Below, piece by piece: positions 1 through 12,100 of a stretch of 64,000 nt of DNA. The first letter of the stretch is position 1. Each line of letters opens with the position of its first letter. Under the pieces are notes generated by a model. That model worked only from the letters and a program-made list of their open reading frames with translations, was not told the origin of the DNA and did not search any database. The stretch covers positions 76,954,300 to 77,018,299 of the forward strand of contig CM049314.1 of NCBI GenBank assembly GCA_026874595.1, given 5' to 3'. Both the position numbers and the translations under genes were made by a program. Source of the DNA: Sipunculus nudus (Eukaryota > Annelida > Sipuncula > Golfingiida > Sipunculidae).

Positions 1-1985
1 GATCAATTTCACCTTCATCTAGTTTAGACGGTCTCTTTCTTTTTCTTTCCATTCTCCTCCTCTGTGATCAATAACCTAATCTTTTCACGATTAATCATCT
101 TGTTCCTGCAGACAATGATCTCTGCTGAGCCGGAGGAGAGATTGGCCGACTCAACACTCTGACACAGGTATAGACAAGTGTGTCGGGAGGGTTATCTCTA
201 GTAAAGTCTCTCATGCATCGTATAGAAAAAGAAACGAAGTGAGGAGCAAAATGCGTCGTTGCTTTTCAGCATCAAGCTCATTTTTTCGATTTGCTAGATT
301 TCTTTTGCTGAAAAGGGTTGACGCGCGCCTCCTACGCGGCTTTCAACAGAGAGGGGGTGGTTAAGAGGCGGATCCAAGATTGTGGACGGGAAGAGTTACG
401 TTTGTCATCGAAAGACTATTATCATTAAAAGGTAAATTACTCTATGAAGAGGTTTTACTATCCTTCAATGTTCTAGAAAAAGTGCTGCAATATTTAATTT
501 TGTTATAAGGATTTAAACCCAGGAATCTTTCTTATCCGTCTCCTGTGTCCTCCTCCAAATCCTTGACATCTATTGAGTCAAAGTACTATAAATACACCCT
601 TGCTTGATGAAGAACTAATAATAACTATGGAAAAACTTAAAAGGTATGCGTTATCGAGCGTCTTCTTTCAATTCGCAAATAAAAAAAATAATTGTCAAGC
701 GTTGTGGTAAGGAGTATGATTAAAGCCCTGCTTTTTGAAGAACGAATAATCAAAAGTGGTGAACTTAGACATTATCAATTAATATTTCCAAGCGAGAGGT
801 GAACCACACAATCAAATTTGACGATTATAGGTTGCTTGGTCTTTTCATTTAAGTATTAAAAAGATAATGTCGGTCATTGTGGGGAGGTTGTATGACTAAA
901 TCCTAATTTGAAGTACTTGTAATTATAAACAATGTTTAACCCATCAGTACTTGAACCTCTTACGCTATCTGTTTTTTGCTGACCACCCTCCCTTTGGGTT
1001 GCTTCTCCGAATACTTCAAGTAAGTAAATGTAGGACTGCCGGGAAAGCTAGTTTTAACCGTCAAAATTCAAAATCAAAATAAGTCAAATTCAGGAATGTT
1101 TACATTGCACATATGTGTTTCCTATCTTATCAAGTCTTATTACAAAATAATCATGTTAATATAGTTTGCCTTGATACAGTTCTAATTCAATACGCTTTAA
1201 TGACCCATGTACCTGTTAACTACATGTTTACCTACGATGTTCAATTTAGAAGCACTTTGCGTTGTGGGGAAATGACTTTTTTACCCCCAGTCTCTAAACT
1301 GCAGAATCACTCTATCTTTTTAAATATTCCATTCTTTTAAGCGGGAAATGCTTTGTTCAAATAACGCAGTGAATGCGCTTCACTGCCATGGTTTTAAAAA
1401 GTGAAAAAAAACCGGCTAGACCACCGTCTTTACATGAGTCACTGTTTATTGCAATATTACCAAGTACCAGACTACATTTATTGATGACCATATACTGAAC
1501 CTAGTATAAACTGAACGATATATAAACGTTTAATTAAAAGAAAACAAAATTTAAAGAAAATAAATTCATTAAAATAACTTAACATTCCAACGCTTTGCTG
1601 ATATGTAATGCTGGAGCGTTCCATATTCCTTGATATTTAGGGTCTATTTACCTGATAAGCAAGCCATTTTATTTCTGCTTAAATTGATTTAACTTGGTAA
1701 AAATTAGGTTTCTGTAGATCTTGTCTGGGTATCCTGCCGCGTCTACGGCTGTTCCAGAGCTGCAAATGCGTATTTTGTTTACCTTAGTCTCGACAGAGAG
1801 TTACTTTAGGGAACCCAATTCAGCTTAACTTTGTATTGACCATGGTTTGTACCTTCAAATAAGTGGATTTCATATTCTAAAACAGATTAACCTGATTCAC
1901 TCTGAGGATTCCTTGACCTTATCGTGTACAGGTAAGGACCGTAATTTGTACATGAATAAAACATACAAGGTCTTCTGGCAATACC
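1..1985. other. AT-rich stretch, no recognised gene
   Basis: No ORF longer than about 75 codons and no recognisable protein motif. Three poorly conserved blocks share a pattern of the kind gcttgatgaagaactaataa / gctttttgaagaacgaataa / taatttgaagtacttgtaat near 602, 728 and 903, suggesting an old degraded tandem duplication. A short GC-rich patch near 316-385 (gacgcgcgcctc, then aggcggatccaagat) resembles pieces near 31029 and 28066 and may be a dispersed-repeat fragment. Confidence 0.5.
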
Positions 1986-3929
1986 CTGAGGGTCTTCCGT
2001 TTGTTGTCAGTCGGTGTTTATCTATTTGTCCTTTTCCGTGTCTCAAATACCGTTTCTCTTTGTTTCTGTGGAATTTTTCTTATTTTCTATTTGCGACCTT
2101 GTTCTGTCTATTTGTTTGCCCTAAGTCCTTTGTGTGTCTTTTTTTCGCTTTCTTTGTGAGTGTGTATCACTCTCCGTGCCTGTCTTTTTGTTTGTTCAAC
2201 GCCTATTTTTCTCTTTCTTTGAGGGTATGTATCACTCCCCGTGTCTGTCTTTTTGTTTGTTCCGCGCCCTTAGTGTGTTTTTTATTCCCTCTTTCTTTTT
2301 GTTGGTATGTATCACTCCCCGAGCCTTTCTTTTTGTTTGTTCAACGCCCTTTTTTTTCTCTTTCTTTGTGGGTATGTATCACTCCCAGAGCCTTTCTTTT
2401 TGTTTGTTCAACGCCTTTTGTTCTCTTTATTTGTGGGTATGTATCACTCCCCGAGTGGGTCTTTTTGTTTGTTCAACGCCTATTTTTTTCTCTTTCTTTG
2501 TGGGTATGTTTCACTCCTCGAGTGGGTCGTTTTGTTTGTTCAACGCCCATTTTTTTTCTCTTTCTTTGTGGGTATGTTTCACTCCTCGAGTGGGTCGTTT
2601 TGTTTGTTCAACACCCTTTTTTTCTCTTTCTTAATGGGTATGTCTCACTCCCCATGTCTGTATTTTTGTTTGTTCCATGCCCTCTGTGTGTGGTTCTTCT
2701 CTTCCTTTGTGTGCATATACAACCTCCTCGTTTCCGTATTTTGATTGTTCCAAGCCCTTTGTCTGTGTTTTTCCTCTTTAATTGTGTGTATGTATCACTC
2801 TAAGTGCCTGTATTTTTCATTGTTCCAAGCCCTTTGTCTGTGTTTTTCCTCTTTTATTGTGTGTATGTATCACTCTAAGTGCCTGTATTTTTCATTGTTC
2901 CAAGCCCTTTGTCTGTGTTTTTCCTCTTTTATTGTGTGTATGTATCACTCCCCGTGCCTGTATTTTTCATTGTTCCAAGCCCTTTGTCTGTGTTTTTCCT
3001 CTTTTAATGTGTGTATGTATCACTCCCCGTGCCTTTATTTTAGATTGTTCCAATCCCTTTGTCAGTGTTTTTTCTCTTTTATTGTGTGTATGTATCACTC
3101 CCCGTGCCTGTATTTTTCATTGTTCCAAGCCCTTTGTCTGTGTTTTTCCTCTTTTATTGTGTGTATGTATCACTCCCCGTGCCTGTAATTTAGATTGTTC
3201 CAATCCCTTTGTCTGTGTTTTTCCTCTTTTATTGTGTGTATGTATCACTCCCCGAGCCTGTATTTTTCATTGTTCCAATCCCTTTGTCTGTGTTTTTCCT
3301 CTTTTATTGTGTGTATGTATCACTCCCCGAGCCTGTATTTTTCATTGTTCCAAGCCCTTTGTCTGTGTTTTTCCTCTTTTACTGTGTGTATGTATCACTC
3401 CCCGTATTTGTCTTTTTGTTTGTTCCACGTCTTTTGTGTGTCTTTTTTTTCTCTTTGTGTGTGTATGTATCACTCCCCGAGCCTGTGTTTTTGTTTGTTC
3501 AATGCCCTTTTTATGTGTTTTTCCTCTTTTATTGTGTGTATGTATCACTCCCCGTCCCTTTATTTTAGATTGTTCCAATCCCTTTGTCAGTGCTTTTCCT
3601 CTTTTATTGTGTGTATGTATCACTCCCCGTGCCTGTATTTTTCATTGTTCCAAGCCCTTTGTCTGTGTTTTTCCTCTTTTATTGTGTGTATGTATCACTC
3701 CCCGTGCCTGTAATTTAGATTGTTCCAATCCCTTTGTCTGTGTTTTTCCTCTTTTATTGTGTGTATGTATCATACCCCGAGCCTGTATTTTTCATTGTTC
3801 CAAGCCCTTTGTCTGTGTTTTTCCTCTTTTATTGCGTGTATGTATCACTCCCCGTGCTTGTATTTTAGATTTTTCCAATCCCTTTGTCTGTGTTTTTCCT
3901 CTTTTATTGTGTATATGTATCACTCCCCG

Positions 3930-4304
3930 TATTTGTCTTTTTGTTTGTTCTACGCATTTTGTGTGTCCTTTTCTATTTCGTTGTGTGTATTTATCACTCC
4001 CCGTGCCTGTATTTTTGATTGCTCCAAGCCCTTTGTCTGTGTTTTTCCTCTTCTATTGTGTGTATGTATCACTCCCCGTATTTGTCTTTTTGTTTGTTCC
4101 ACGTCTTTTGTGTGTCTTTTTTTTCTCTCTGCGTGTGTATGTATCACTCCCCGAGCCTGTATTTTTGTTTGTTCCACGCCCTTTTTATGTGTTTTTCCTC
4201 TTTTATTGTGTGTATGTATCACTCCCCGGGCCTTTATTTTAGTTTGTTCCAATCCCTTTGTCAGTGTTTTTTCCTCTTTTATTGTGTGTATGTATCACTC
4301 CCCG
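3930..4304 (+). repeat. Higher-order cassette in the 75-bp array, copy 1
   Basis: Five consecutive 75-bp units in a fixed order of variants: a unit with ttgttctacgcattttgtg, one with gattgctccaagccc, one with ttgttccacgtcttttgtg, one with ttgttccacgcccttttta, and one with cgggcctttattttagtttg. The same order recurs at 5204 and 7004, i.e. 1274 bp (17 units less one base) and 1800 bp (24 units) apart. This points to block duplication by unequal exchange. Confidence 0.85.
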
Positions 4305-5203
4305 TGCCTGTATTTTTCATTGTTCCAAGCCCTTTGTCTGTGTTTTTCCTCTTTTATTGTGTGTATGTATCACTCCCCGTGCCTGTAATTTAGATTGTTC
4401 CAATCCCTTTTTCTGTGTTTTTCCTCTTTTATTGTGTGTATGTATCACTCCCCGAGCCTGTATTTTTCATTGTTCCAAGCCCTTTTGTCTGTGTATTTCC
4501 TCTTTTATTGCGTGTATGTATCACTCCCCGTGCCTGAATTTTAGATTATTCCAATCCCTTTGTCTGTGTTTTTCCTCTTTTATTGTGTGTATGTATCACT
4601 CCCCGAGCCTGTATTTTTCATTGTTCCAAGCCCTTTGTCTGTGTTTTTCCTCTTTTACTGTGTGTATGTATCACTCCCCGTATTTGTCTGTTTGTTTGTT
4701 CCACGTCTTTTGTGTGTCTTTTTTTCTCTTTGTGTGTGTATGAATCACTCCCCGAGCCTGTGTTTTTGTTTGTTCCACGCCCTTTTTATGTGTTTTTCCT
4801 CTTTTAATGTGTGTATGTATCACTCCCCGTGCCTTTATTTTAGATTGTTCCAATCCCTTTGTCAGTGTTTTTTCTCTTTTATTGTGTGTATGTATCACTC
4901 CCCGTGCCTGTATTTTTCATTGTTCCAAGCCCTTTGTCTGTGTTTTTCCTCTTTTATTGTGTGTATGTATCACTCCCCGTGCCTGTAATTTAGATTGTTC
5001 CAATCCTTTGTCTGTGTTTTTCCTCTTTTATTGTGTGTATATATCACTCCCCGAGCCTGTATTTTTCATTGTTCTAAGCCCTTTGTCTGTGTTTTTCCTC
5101 TTTTATTGCGTGTATGTATCACTCCCCGTGCCTGTATTTTAGATTATTCCAATCCCTTTGTCTGTGTTTTTCCTCTTTTATTGTGTATATGTATCACTCC
5201 CCG

Positions 5204-5578
5204 TATTTGTCTTTTTGTTTGTTCTACGCATTTTGTGTGTCCTTTTCTATTTCGTTGTGTGTATGTATCACTCCCCGTGCCTGTATTTTTGATTGCTCCA
5301 AGCCCTTTGTCTGTGTTTTTCCTCTTTTATTGTGTGTATGTTTCACTCCCCGTATTTGTCTTTTTGTTTGTTCCACGTCTTTTGTGTGTCTTTTTTTTCT
5401 CTCTGTGTGTGTATGTATCACTCCCCGAGCCTGTATTTTTGTTTGTTCCACGCCCTTTTTATGTGTTTTTCCTCTTTTATTGTGTGTATGTATCACTCCC
5501 CGGGCCTTTATTTTAGTTTGTTCCAATCCCTTTGTCTGTGTTTTTCCTCTTTTATTGTGTGTATGTATCACTCCCCGG
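5204..5578 (+). repeat. Higher-order cassette in the 75-bp array, copy 2
   Basis: Same five variant units in the same order as at 3930. Both copies are preceded by the rare variant tgtatatgtatcactcccc in place of tgtgtatgtatcac, showing that the duplicated block began upstream of the cassette. An extra cgggcctttatttt unit follows here. Confidence 0.85.
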
Positions 5579-7003
5579 GCCTTTATTTTAGTTTGTTCCA
5601 ATCCCTTTGTCTGTGTTTTTCCTCTTTTATTGTGTGTATGTATCACTCCCCGTGCCTGTAATTTAGATTGTTCCAATCCCTTTGTCTGTGTTTTTCCTCT
5701 TTTATTGTGTGTATGTATCACTCCCCGAGCCTGTAATTTAGATTGTTCCAATCCCTTTGTCTGTGTTTTTCCTCTTTTATTGTGTGTATGTATCACTCCC
5801 CGAGCCTGTATTTTTCATTGTTCCAAGCCCTTTTGTCTGTGTTTTTCCTCTTTTATTGCGTGTATGTATCACTCCCCGTGCCTGTATTTTAGATTATTCC
5901 AATCCCTTTGTCTGTGTTTTTCCTCTTTTATTGCGTGTATGTATCACTCCCCGAGCCTGTAATTTAGATTGTTCCAATCCCTTTGTCTGTGTTTTTCCTC
6001 TTTTATTGTGTGTATGTATCACTCCCCGAGCCTGTATTTTTCATTGTTCCAAGCCCTTTTGTCTGTGTTTTTCCTCTTTTATTGCGTGTATGTATCACTC
6101 CCCGTGCCTGTATTTTAGATTATTCCAATCCCTTTGTCTGTGTTTTTCCTCCTTGATTGTGTGTATGTATCATACCCCGAGCCTGTATTTTTCATTGTTC
6201 CAAGCCCTTTGTCTCTGTTTTTCCTCTTTTATTGTGTGTATGTATCACTCCCCGTATTTGTCTTTTTGTTTGTTCCACGTCTTTTGTGTGTTTTTTTTTC
6301 TCTTTGTGTGTGTATGTATCACTCCCCATGCCTGTATTTTTGTTTGTTCCACGCCCTTTTTATGTGTTTTTCCTCTTTTATTGTGTGTATGTATCACTCC
6401 CCGTGCCTTTATTTTAGATTGTTCCAATCCCTTTGTCTGTGTTTTTCCTCTTTTATTTTGTGTATGTATCACTCCCCTTGCCTGTATTTTTCATTGTTCC
6501 AAGCCCTTTGTCTGTGTTTTTCCTCTTTTATTGTGTGTATGTATCACTCCCCGAGCCTTTAATTTAGATTGTTCCAATCCCTTTGTCTGTGTTTTTCCTC
6601 TTTTATTGTGTGTATGTATCACTCCCCGAGCCTGTATTTTTCATTGTTCCAAGCCCTTTGTCTGTGTTTTTCCTCTTTTATTGCGTGTATGTATCACTCC
6701 CCGTGCCTGTATTTTAGATTATTCCAATCCCTTTGTCTGTGTTTTTCCTCTTTTATTGTGTGTATGTATCACTCCCCGAGCCTGTATTTTTCATTGTTCC
6801 AAGCCCTTTGTCTGTGTTTTTCCTCTTTTATTGCGTGTATGTATCACTCCCCGTGCCTGTATTTTAGATTATTCCAATCCCTTTGTCTGTGTTTTTCCTC
6901 TTTTATTGTGTGTATGTATCACTCCCCGAGCCTGTATTTTTCATTGCTCCAAGCCCTTTGTCTGTGTTTTTCCTCTTTTATTGTGTGTATGTATCACTCC
7001 CCG

Positions 7004-7378
7004 TATTTGTCTTTTTGTTTGTTCTACGCATTTTGTGTGTCCTTTTCCATTTCGTTATGTGTATGTATCACTCCCCGTGCCTGTATTTTTGATTGCTCCA
7101 AGCCCTTTGTCTGTGTTTTTCCTCTTTTATTGTGTGTATGTATCACTTCCCGTATTTGTCTTTTTGTTTGTTCCACGTCTTTTGTGTGTCTTTTTTTTCT
7201 CTTTGTGTGTGTATGTATCACTCCCCGAGCCTGTATTTTTGTTTGTTCCACGCCCTTTTTTATGTGTTTATCCTCTTTTATTGTATGTATGTATCACTCC
7301 CCGGGCCTTTATTTTAGTTTGTTCCAAGTCCTTTGTGTGTGCTTTTACTCTTTCTTTGTGTGTATGTATCACTTCCCG
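7004..7378 (+). repeat. Higher-order cassette in the 75-bp array, copy 3
   Basis: Third occurrence of the five-unit series, exactly 1800 bp after copy 2. It has private changes (ccatttcgttatg, cacttcccg, ttttttatgtgtttatcc). It lies next to the diverged right edge, where units change to the tttgtgtgtgcttttactct type. Confidence 0.8.
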
Positions 7379-7660
7379 AGCCTGTATTTTTGTTTGTTCC
7401 ACGCCCTTTTTTATGTGTTTTTCCTCTTTTATTGTATGTATGTATCACTCCCCGTGCCTGTCTTTTCGTTTGTTCCAAGTCCGTTGTGTGTGCTTTTACT
7501 CTTTCTTTGTGTGTATGTATCACTCCCGATGCCTGTCGATTAGTTTGTCCCACATCCTTTGTGTGTCGTTTTTCCCTTTCCTTCTGTGTATATTTCATTC
7601 CCTGTGCCTGTCTATTTACTTTCTTTTCTTCTCGCCATGTTATTTTTTTTCAAGTCCGTA

Positions 7661-7890
7661 TTGAGATTTGGTCAGGCAAGCGCCCCTTATTGTGGACCCA
7701 AAATGTGGAAGCTAAATAAATATACGCTTGATAACGAAAACTACCACGTCTGATACCGTTGTCTATCTTATAGATGTGCATGGTATGTTTTGTATATAGT
7801 TTACTAGGAGTCGCTGGCAGGTTTACCTGTGCTAGGGTGTTTCCTCCCCAGTTTCTGTATTCGACCCTTCTTTAATCCTCTATGTGAACC
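7661..7890. other. Right flank of the 75-bp array
   Basis: Non-repetitive transition from the last recognisable 75-bp unit to the LTR-like element. No gene seen. Confidence 0.4.
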
Positions 7891-8639
7891 TGTCACGGAA
7901 CCTAATATCAACAGATCACGTATGCGTGATGAACACAAATTTTGTCAAGGAGATAAACAAAATCAGATTCTGTAACACTAGGCAGCGTGAAAATACAATT
8001 AACATTACAACAACAGTATAACAGCAAATCAATATAATCACACAGCCTAATAAACAAAGTGCACAGTTCCTGAAAACCACCATTGTCACAGCGACAAGTT
8101 CTTTAAAATGTATAAGCCGGACGAACAGTTCACACAAATTCTCTCGGAGAATAACAGTCCGATGTAAAGCGCTTGTAACAATCCCGAAGGTAAACTGAAA
8201 ACCCAAATATGATTCGTCAAAAATCCAGAAGAAAATCTGAACAAAATCTCTTATTGCCGCACTCATAGGTCCCACAAACTGACTTACACACTTCTGCGTC
8301 CGCTGGAATATTCTGTCACCTCTCTCCCGGCTCTAAAACACAGCCCCCTATTTATAACTTCTCACCTCCAGCCGAGAACCTTCCATTGCTCGAGCAATCT
8401 AAAGAATCTAACACAGTACACACGTTCAAAGAACATACTAGAACAAAGAACGCTGTGTATCTAGGGTTCAACCAACGCGGATTAAACCGAGCCTTCAAAA
8501 ACTGGCCAGGCGAGGCCGCTACAACCCGAGCAACGCGTGGATCACAAACAAAATGCCAACAACACATGGAACATACGTGTGCACAATAAAACAATCATCT
8601 GTAAGACCGCTACACACAAAAAAAGGGGCATCTGTAACA
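7891..8639 (-). mobile_element. Probable solo LTR of an LTR retrotransposon
   Basis: The segment reads tgtcacggaa at its left edge and ctgtaaca at its right edge. On the minus strand it therefore starts TGTTACAG and ends CCGTGACA, the TG...CA form of an LTR with short inverted ends, about 749 bp long. A TATA box (tataaatag on the minus strand, about 8348-8356) lies in the middle, as expected for a U3/R boundary. It is embedded in pyrimidine-rich DNA that otherwise looks like decayed minisatellite. No matching primer-binding site or polypurine tract adjoins it, and I found no clean target-site duplication (gaacc left, cacct right). It could instead be another dispersed repeat with a promoter-like core. 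Confidence 0.45.
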
Positions 8640-9140
8640 CACCTTCTATGTAGCTGTCTCTCAGCATTGGCCCATCTGTTTGTATTTCTCGGATTTCAGA
8701 TTTCTGTATCTGCCTGTTGTTTCTTTTTCGTTATACTTATCTCCCTTTTTACATCTGTCTTTCTGTATCTCGAGATCTCCTGACGAGTTGTATCGTCTGC
8801 GTCTGGCCCTGTGCCTCTCTGTTTGTCTTCCTCCGTGTGATGTCTGTCTTTGTACCTGTGGTTATATAAGCCCTTTCTTCTGTATCTACCTGGTTTACAT
8901 TCTGCGCGTGTTTGTTATCTTTACACATACATCTCCCTCTGTCTTTCTGTCTGTCTCCCCCTCTGGTTACTTGTTTACGTGTATCTTTCTGCTGCACACA
9001 CCTATATATACATGCAAAATTATGTCTTTCTCTTTCCTTCATATATCCTGTGCCTCTCCTTGTGCCTCTGTCTGTCTATTTGTTTGTGTCTTTTCATCTT
9101 TTTGTCGATCGGTCTATCCGTCTCTCTCTAACTATACATG
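8640..9140 (+). repeat. Pyrimidine-rich tract, possible decayed minisatellite
   Basis: T/C-rich sequence with motifs such as ctgtctgtctatttgtttgt and gtgcctctctgtttgtcttc, like the edge units of the 75-bp array but without a clear period. It continues the strand bias seen before 7660, so the array may once have extended through here before the LTR-like insertion. Confidence 0.4.
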
Positions 9141-12100
9141 GCCAGCTTATTCTTATATTAATATAAGCATATAGATAAAATATTTGATAAAAGCACCCCT
9201 TTTGCGTGTTAGAAATACCTCTGTCTATCTGATTTCTGACTGAATCCAGTAACAAACCTATTTAAATACCAGGCATGTCAAATGAGACAAGGCTTCGTGG
9301 TCCTGCTGTCTAGACCATGCCGGTAATGACTTATTTTCCTGTTTAAGGTTTCATACCACCCCCGCTCATGTATGTGCCCGGCAGACCTTAACTGCTAACT
9401 GTTGTGGCTTCATATGAGGAATATTAATAATGAAATCAACATCCACTGAATCTTTGGAAACGCTAATCAGTAGAGGTGAGGAAAACAGATTAATATTTAA
9501 GTCTAGAATTTTTTAGTTGTAAGGCATGTCACGATTTAATCATATTTTTGGTTTATAATTCCATTTATAACTCTTTGGTTTTATTCATATCAATAATAAT
9601 GTATATTGTATTGTGTTATTATGGATTACGTGTCCAGACAGAATTTACAGATATTTACGGTACACAGACAAAATCGAGCGCTGACTTACATCTGAGTTAA
9701 CTTTACTACTTGTCTGTCCGCCATGCTTGTTCATGCGCGGATTAGCTGTTAGGTTTCCAAGACCGTCTCAGGTATTGAGATCCTGTTCCACGCATTTAAT
9801 CTTCCGTATCAGTAGATATTCCAAATGCATGAGATTTTCATTTTTGACAACCGGACATGGTTTGATAAAATACAAGAAGCATCTGCATAATGTTAAATCT
9901 CTGGACACCTCGGGCGTAATGGCTTTTCTGCCGAGAGTACGCTGAGAGCCAACATTTAAAGTTGCAAAGTCAAGAGCGGGTTAGTTAAAGGAAAACTGCG
10001 TCTGATATGACCCATTCATATAGTTTTCCCGACATGAACTTCGGCTATTAAATGTATAACGAGACCCTATAGAAGTGCATTTTATGCACGAGGCATCTAT
10101 AACAAATTGGAACCATTGCATATTGACGTTTAGCAAGATTGAAAGTCTACACGTGTGGTAAGATGGCTTATTCCTTTTGAATCAACAAAAATCCATTGAA
10201 TATCGGAGGTAATAGATGTCTCCATAAGTTTAATTCATATATCATCGTATACAATTGTGATGCAGGCGCAATCTTTATACATTGGGAGACCGTTCCATAC
10301 ATAGCTATTAAGGCCAACATTCGTTAGCTAATATCCCGTGTTACTGAAGCATCCTGGTAAAATATCTTTGAAATAAATATATAAAGAAAGAAATACAGGA
10401 GGTTGCAAAGAATGATGCTTCGTCTATATTTGTTTGTCTTTCAATATTTCTACACACGCTTATCACTTTTATTGCAGTGGTATTCTGGCAAAACACATTA
10501 AGTGTACTCTTTTCTTAAAGTGGTGCCATTTGAAGAGCTTATTGATTTCATGGATACTATCGACCCCGAGCCATCGGTGATCGTATCCATCTAATGGCAT
10601 CTATTAGTCAATCCATTTACATATCCAATTTATTATAATGATAACATGGGTCTGTTCTATCGACAAGATTTATCTGAATAATAACAATTTATTAGAAAAT
10701 ATTAGCATACACTTTCAAGATCTTTTATTGATAAGAACCTCTCGTAAAATATGTATCGGAAGTTGTACTTGAACCTGTATTTTACTTAATACATACTAGC
10801 GGTATGTATAAAATGATCCCAACCTGCGACCTCTGCGTTTTAGTTTGTACAAAAATGGCGCTCCAAATTGTGAAAGTTCGCAAGGCCAGCGTTTGATAAC
10901 TTCAAGAGCGTTTGATAACTTTAACAAAAAAAAAAAAAAAACAAACCCGACGACACTCTCAAGGTGGGAGAGAGTTTGGTTGACAACAGTACAGTGTCTC
11001 CCAAGTAGTAACCGGAAGATCGCATAAGGAATGACCATGCACTCTGTTAGACTAGGTTGTCCACCAGATCTTGTATTGTCTGTGCAATATGACATTTTCA
11101 ATGGAGTCAGTGCTTCATTGTTGGCATATTTTACCTGGATTAACTGTCCTTCAGTAATCCTGATCAGCTTTTCATTGATAAACTATATCTCCGCCACGAT
11201 GCAAACATTTTTAAATTTGGTGGGAGTGAGGAGAAACAGTCAGGACAAATCCAGTAAATTGTGGAGGTTATCTTGACCAGAATGATCTGTTTTATTATAT
11301 AAACGTTTACAATTGTAAAATAGGGCAATTTCTTCATCCCGGTCAGGGCCCTAGTCATTCACTGGTATAAGGGCGGTGCTCACCTGTGATCCATCCATGA
11401 AGTTTGTGAAACGACACGCAATTTTTTTTAAGCACACGGAGGATGATGATATAGGATCCTTGTGGAGGTACATATGTAGTCTAAGACTAATTTTTAATTT
11501 ATGTTGAAACGTTATCTATCTTAAGTTTTGAAATGATTCGAATCCCCCGTATTTCCTCTATGTTGCTATTCCATAGACAACAGCGTGCCGGGCGTGCAAA
11601 CACTTGAAATACACAGAGGCCAAATACTATCAAGGGGTCAAAGGGTACATTGCTCCGTATATAATCTATAATGGATAAATAAATGTTGTGTAAATTAGTA
11701 GCATAAGTGGTACACATATGGCAGTGTGTTGTTGGGCCGACGCTAATAAGAGCCAGTCCATAGCGGAGAGAGTGAACACAAATAGCCTATTTTCCACGCC
11801 ACAGTTAATTACCTTCAAAGCGCGCACCACGCCTAGCCCCCATGCATACCCGAGAACGGCAACACCCCTATGATAGTCTGAAAAAGGGAAAGTGGAGAGT
11901 TTTTGTAACCCTTGGGCATTAACCAGAGACGATTCCAACTTCCTCATTTATATATTATAAATTGGAAAATTATCTTTCATTACTGTTGCTGAACATATTA
12001 GTTATTGAAATGCAGGTGATCGTCGGACTGTATTAACTCCTATAACCTCCGATTTATTTTGATTTATATTCCCTTCAGGTAATATTACGGTACATTATTT

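Larger units (their letters stand above)
1985..7660 (+). repeat. 75-bp minisatellite array, about 73 units
   Basis: Direct tandem repetition with a period of exactly 75 bp: for example tgttccaagc starts at 2821 and again at 2896. Clear units run from about 2128 to 7622, with degraded half-units on both sides. Landmarks in each unit are tttgtctgtgtttttcctct, gtgtgtatgtatcactcccc and a variable segment after cctgtattt. A typical unit has 37 T and only 8 A, so the strand is strongly pyrimidine-biased. Because 75 is a multiple of 3 and the unit has no stop in any forward frame, long ORFs arise by composition alone (the longest is 635 codons at 5757-7664). One reverse frame is also open in units carrying the agattgttccaatccc variant. 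No promoter, splice site or known domain was seen, so this is called a satellite and not a gene. Confidence 0.97.

Noticed and set aside
5757-7664. A 635-codon cysteine-rich ORF and other long ORFs between 1847 and 7719
   Set aside because: They are produced by a stop-free 75-bp satellite unit in all three frames at once; no frame is preferred and no promoter or domain is seen.
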